A stretch of DNA of 8,066 nucleotides. It comes from Chromatiaceae bacterium. Lineage in GTDB: Bacteria; Pseudomonadota; Gammaproteobacteria; Chromatiales; Chromatiaceae. A program made the position numbers and the translations under genes. The notes under the pieces are model-generated. The model was not told where the DNA came from and searched no databases. It saw only the letters and a program-made list of their open reading frames with translations. This document shows, in pieces, positions 5,678 through 8,066 of the stretch (positions are counted from its first letter, which is position 1; every line of letters begins with the position of its first letter). Location: contig JAFGTZ010000517.1 in the NCBI GenBank assembly GCA_016938795.1, forward strand, positions 1 through 8,066. Reading direction: 5' to 3'.

Positions 5678-5718
5678 GCGCCCTTCGCACCGGCTCTTCG
5701 GGCCGGTGCGAAGGGCGC
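5678..5718 (+). terminator. Very strong 17-bp hairpin with a TTCG loop after the RRM gene
   Basis: GCGCCCTTCGCACCGGC (5678-5694) is perfectly complementary to 5702-5718. The tip reads C-TTCG-G (5696-5701), the extra-stable UUCG tetraloop, with one unpaired T at 5695. It starts 10 bases after the RRM stop codon. No T-run follows, so on its own it is not a classical Rho-independent terminator. It may block 3' exonucleases, or act together with the second hairpin that follows. Confidence 0.65.
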
Positions 5719-5722
5719 GGTG

Positions 5723-5748
5723 CGCGGAGACGACCGTCTCCGCGTCTT
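5723..5748 (+). terminator. Second hairpin after the RRM gene, terminator-like
   Basis: CGCGGAGAC (5723-5731) pairs perfectly with GTCTCCGCG (5736-5744) around a GACC loop and is followed by TCTT, then AT. The GC-rich 9-bp stem with a short, imperfect T-tract is a plausible Rho-independent terminator. It begins only 5 bases after the first hairpin. The next gene runs in the same direction and probably needs its own promoter. Confidence 0.55.
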
Positions 5749-5752
5749 ATGG

Positions 5753-5782
5753 CTGACGGACAGGCTCGCCATCTGCTACCGT
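5753..5782 (+). promoter_or_regulatory. Weak candidate extended -10 promoter for the M61 peptidase gene
   Basis: CTGACG (5753-5758) resembles a -35 box (four of six). After 18 bases comes TACCGT (5777-5782), preceded by TG at 5774-5775 in the extended -10 arrangement. It lies after the tandem hairpins and about 45 bases before the proposed ATG, the right place for a new promoter, but the match is poor and could be chance. Confidence 0.25.
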
Positions 5783-5826
5783 AGGTTTTTCAATCTCCGT
5801 AGCCGCCCGCCCGAGTGTCCGCCAAG

Positions 5827-7680
5827 ATGCCGCAGTCCCGCTCTCCCGTCCCGTCCCCGCTCATCTATCGTCTCTGTCCCGAGCAGCCGCACGCCCATCA
5901 ATTCGCGCTCGAGATTGAGATTCCCGAGATTCCCGCGTCTGCGGCCACATCGCTCTTCTTGACCATGCCGGCCTGGATTCCAGGCAGCTACATGATTCGC
6001 GACTTCGCGCGCAACATTGTCTCCATCGCGGCCTGCGATGCCGATGGCTTGCCCCTGCCCCTAATGAAGTGCGACAAGCAGACCTGGGTCTGCGAGCGCC
6101 CAGCCCCCGGAATGCGGGTCCGTTATCGTGTCTTTGCCTGGGATCTTTCGGTGCGCGCGGCCCATCTCGATCAGCATCACGCCTATTTCAATGGTCCGGC
6201 GGTCTTTCTTCGGGTGGTGGGTCAGGATCAGGCTCCCTGTCTGGTTGAACTGGCGCCGCCCGAGGATGGCTGTGCGCGCCGTTGGCGAGTCGCCACCACG
6301 CTGCGCGCGCTAGAGACCGATGCGCGCGGTTTTGGGCGTTACGAGGCCAGCGACTATGCCGAACTGATCGATCATCCGGTGGAGATGGCCGAGATCACCA
6401 CCATCGGCTTCAGCGTGCTCGATGTACCCCATGAGCTGATCCTGAGCGGTCGGCAGCGGGCCGATGCCGAGGCGCTGGCGCGCGACCTGACGCATATCTG
6501 CACCCAGCATGTGGCGCTCTTCGGCGAGCTGCCGCTGGAGCGCTACCGCTTTCTTGTCCAGGTGGTCGAGGACGGCTACGGCGGGCTGGAGCATCGCGAT
6601 TCGTGCAGCCTGATCTGCGCGCGCGACGATCTGGCGCCAAGCGGTCCCGATGCCGAGGCGCGCAAGGGCTATGTGCGCTTTCTCGGGCTGTGCAGCCACG
6701 AGTATTTTCATCTCTGGAACGTCAAGCGCATTCGCCCGCAAGCCTTCATCGAGGCGGGGCTGGATGCCGAGGTGCATACCCGGCTGCTGTGGGCCTTCGA
6801 GGGCATCACCTCCTATTACGACGAGCTGGCCCTGGTGCGCGCGGGCTGCATCGACACCCCGGCCTATCTGGGCCTGCTCGCCGAGACCATCAGCCGGGTC
6901 AGGCGCACGCCCGGGCGGCGTCTGCAAACGCTCGCCGAGGCAAGCTTCGATGCCTGGACGCGTTTTTACAAGCCTGACGAAAATGCGCCGAACGCCCTGG
7001 TGAGCTATTACGCCAAGGGGGCGCTGGTGGCGCTGGCGCTCGATCTCACCCTGCGTCTGGGTACCGAGGGGCGCTGCTCGCTCGATCATCTGATGCGCGA
7101 ACTCTGGTGTCGCTATGGTTTTGGCGGGCGCGGGGTAGGCGAGCGCGATATTGAGGCGCTGGCCATGGAACTCTCGGGGCTGGATCTTCACGACTTCTTC
7201 GCACGCGCGCTCGACTCCACCGAGGAACTCGAACTCGCGCCCCTGCTGGCCGAATTGGGCATTGGCCTGCGTCTGCGCCCGGCGCGCGATGGGCGCGATC
7301 TGGGCGGCTGTGTCGAGCGCTTCGAGCCGCTGCCGCCGCCGCGTCCCACCCTGGGGCTGCGTCTGCGCGCCGAGCGGGGCGAGGCGGTGGTGCAGTCGGT
7401 GCTCAACGGCAGCGCGGGCGAGCGCGCCGGTATCGCGCCGGGGGACCAGCTCGTCGCGCTCGATGGGCTGAGGATCCTGGCCGAGACGCTCGATGCGCGT
7501 CTTGCGCGCGCCAAACCAGGCGCGGCGCTCTCTCTGCATCTGTTTCGGCGCGATGAACTGCTGGTGCTGGAGGTCTGCCCCGAGCTTGCCGAGCCCGATA
7601 CCTGCGAGCTGTGCCTGCTGGCCGAGGCCGACGCGCGCCAGCAGGCGGCGCGCGCGGCCTGGCTTGCCAGTCTGGTCTGA
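5827..7680 (+). CDS. M61 family zinc aminopeptidase (glycyl aminopeptidase type) with C-terminal PDZ domain
   Basis: The product (617 residues from ATG 5827) belongs to peptidase family M61, whose studied members remove N-terminal glycine or alanine. Zinc ligands are visible: HEYFH within SHEYFHLWNVKRIRP (His291, Glu292, His295) and the downstream Glu325 in WAFEGITSYY. GYGGLEHRDS (about 250-259) is the conserved substrate-binding block upstream. The N-terminal beta domain carries the family signature MPAWIPGSYMIRDFARN (about 47-63). A PDZ domain occupies about 480-585, including SAGERAGIAPGDQLVALDG, where it may hold peptide C-termini. Length is typical. No signal peptide is seen, so it is probably cytoplasmic. 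GTG 5815 is an in-frame alternative start giving 621 residues; neither start has a good Shine-Dalgarno sequence. birA begins 6 bases after the stop, implying co-transcription. Physiological substrates cannot be read from the sequence. Confidence 0.92.
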   Translation: MPQSRSPVPSPLIYRLCPEQPHAHQFALEIEIPEIPASAATSLFLTMPAWIPGSYMIRDFARNIVSIAACDADGLPLPLMKCDKQTWVCERPAPGMRVRYRVFAWDLSVRAAHLDQHHAYFNGPAVFLRVVGQDQAPCLVELAPPEDGCARRWRVATTLRALETDARGFGRYEASDYAELIDHPVEMAEITTIGFSVLDVPHELILSGRQRADAEALARDLTHICTQHVALFGELPLERYRFLVQVVEDGYGGLEHRDSCSLICARDDLAPSGPDAEARKGYVRFLGLCSHEYFHLWNVKRIRPQAFIEAGLDAEVHTRLLWAFEGITSYYDELALVRAGCIDTPAYLGLLAETISRVRRTPGRRLQTLAEASFDAWTRFYKPDENAPNALVSYYAKGALVALALDLTLRLGTEGRCSLDHLMRELWCRYGFGGRGVGERDIEALAMELSGLDLHDFFARALDSTEELELAPLLAELGIGLRLRPARDGRDLGGCVERFEPLPPPRPTLGLRLRAERGEAVVQSVLNGSAGERAGIAPGDQLVALDGLRILAETLDARLARAKPGAALSLHLFRRDELLVLEVCPELAEPDTCELCLLAEADARQQAARAAWLASLV

Positions 7681-7686
7681 GCGGCC

Positions 7687-8066
7687 ATGGATCGTTCAGT
7701 GGCGCTGATTCGGCTGCTCGCCGACGGGGAGCTGCATTCCGGCGAGGCCATCGCGCGCCATCTTGGGCTGACCCGCGCCGCAGTATGGAAGGCGCTCGGC
7801 AAGGCGAGCGAACGCTTCGGGCTGGAGCTGGAGGCGGTGCGCGGTCAGGGCTATCGGCTGCGCCAGCCGCTGGAGTTGCTCGACGAGGGAGCGCTGCTGG
7901 AGTCACTCGATGCGGCGGCCCGTGGGCGCATTGCGCGTCTCGAGCTGCATCCCGAGATCGACTCCACCAACAGCCATCTGATGCGCGAGGCCGCGCGCGG
8001 CGCGCCCTCCGGACTGGTTGCCTTGGCCGAGCGCCAGAGCGCTGGGCGCGGGCGGCGCGGGCGCGA
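7687..8066 (+). CDS. birA: Bifunctional biotin-protein ligase / biotin operon repressor BirA, N-terminal part (cut by window end)
   Basis: BirA activates biotin with ATP and attaches it to the biotin carrier protein of acetyl-CoA carboxylase; with its helix-turn-helix it can also repress biotin genes. The visible 126 codons contain a winged helix-turn-helix (HSGEAIARHLGLTRAAVWKAL, about 17-37, with the wing VRGQGYRL at 51-58), followed by the start of the ligase domain. There, IDSTN (91-95) and the biotin/adenylate loop GRGRRGR (120-126) are family hallmarks. Presence of the DNA-binding domain marks it as a group II, regulator-type ligase. ATG 7687 lies 6 bases after the peptidase stop codon with no strong ribosome-binding site, so translation may be coupled to the upstream gene. 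The catalytic remainder lies outside the window, so completeness cannot be judged. Confidence 0.95.
   Translation, partial: MDRSVALIRLLADGELHSGEAIARHLGLTRAAVWKALGKASERFGLELEAVRGQGYRLRQPLELLDEGALLESLDAAARGRIARLELHPEIDSTNSHLMREAARGAPSGLVALAERQSAGRGRRGR

Noticed and set aside
6310..7539. 409-codon open frame on the minus strand opposite the M61 peptidase gene
   Set aside because: It is a shadow of GC-rich coding sequence. It is rich in Arg, Ala, Gln and Gly with no recognisable domain, while the plus strand has a complete M61 protein with its zinc motif.

Overview
The window is GC-rich chromosomal DNA from a gammaproteobacterium. The short C-terminal tail of RuvC, RuvA, QueA, RhlE, an M61 peptidase and BirA all look like ordinary gammaproteobacterial housekeeping proteins. 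A purple sulfur bacterium or relative (Chromatiales) is my best guess, mainly from the GC content and the style of the H-NS-like protein. This placement comes from memory of protein families, not from a search.

Layout. Bases 1-767 hold the end of ruvC and all of ruvA (Holliday-junction processing, + strand). A convergent gene at 799-2004 on the minus strand encodes a NamZ/DUF1343 family protein (peptidoglycan exo-N-acetylmuramidase family) with no visible signal peptide. A 77-base divergent gap separates it from queA (2082-3113), which acts in queuosine tRNA modification. An AT-rich regulatory stretch with a good sigma70-like promoter and nested inverted repeats leads into a small H-NS-type nucleoid protein (3302-3694). 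The next 294 bases have no gene but hold several inverted repeats, including a likely terminator. They precede rhlE, a DEAD-box RNA helicase (3989-5284). A 91-residue RRM RNA-binding protein follows (5393-5668) and is closed by two back-to-back hairpins. The last block is an M61 peptidase with a C-terminal PDZ domain (5827-7680), followed after 6 bases by the start of birA (7687 to the window end).

How the genes work together. RuvC and RuvA are partners in recombination repair, but ruvB does not follow ruvA here. RhlE and the RRM protein are neighbours on one strand and could cooperate in RNA remodelling, possibly in the cold. The M61 peptidase and birA are closely spaced and probably co-transcribed. 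The other genes look functionally unrelated. I see no mobile element, CRISPR array, tRNA or rRNA, and no clear sign of a wholly new system. The most interesting points are the variant H-NS-like C-terminus with its structured leader, the rhlE-RRM pair with its unusual flanking hairpins, the leaderless NamZ protein with PQHG in its signature, and the split of ruvA from ruvB and of queA from tgt.
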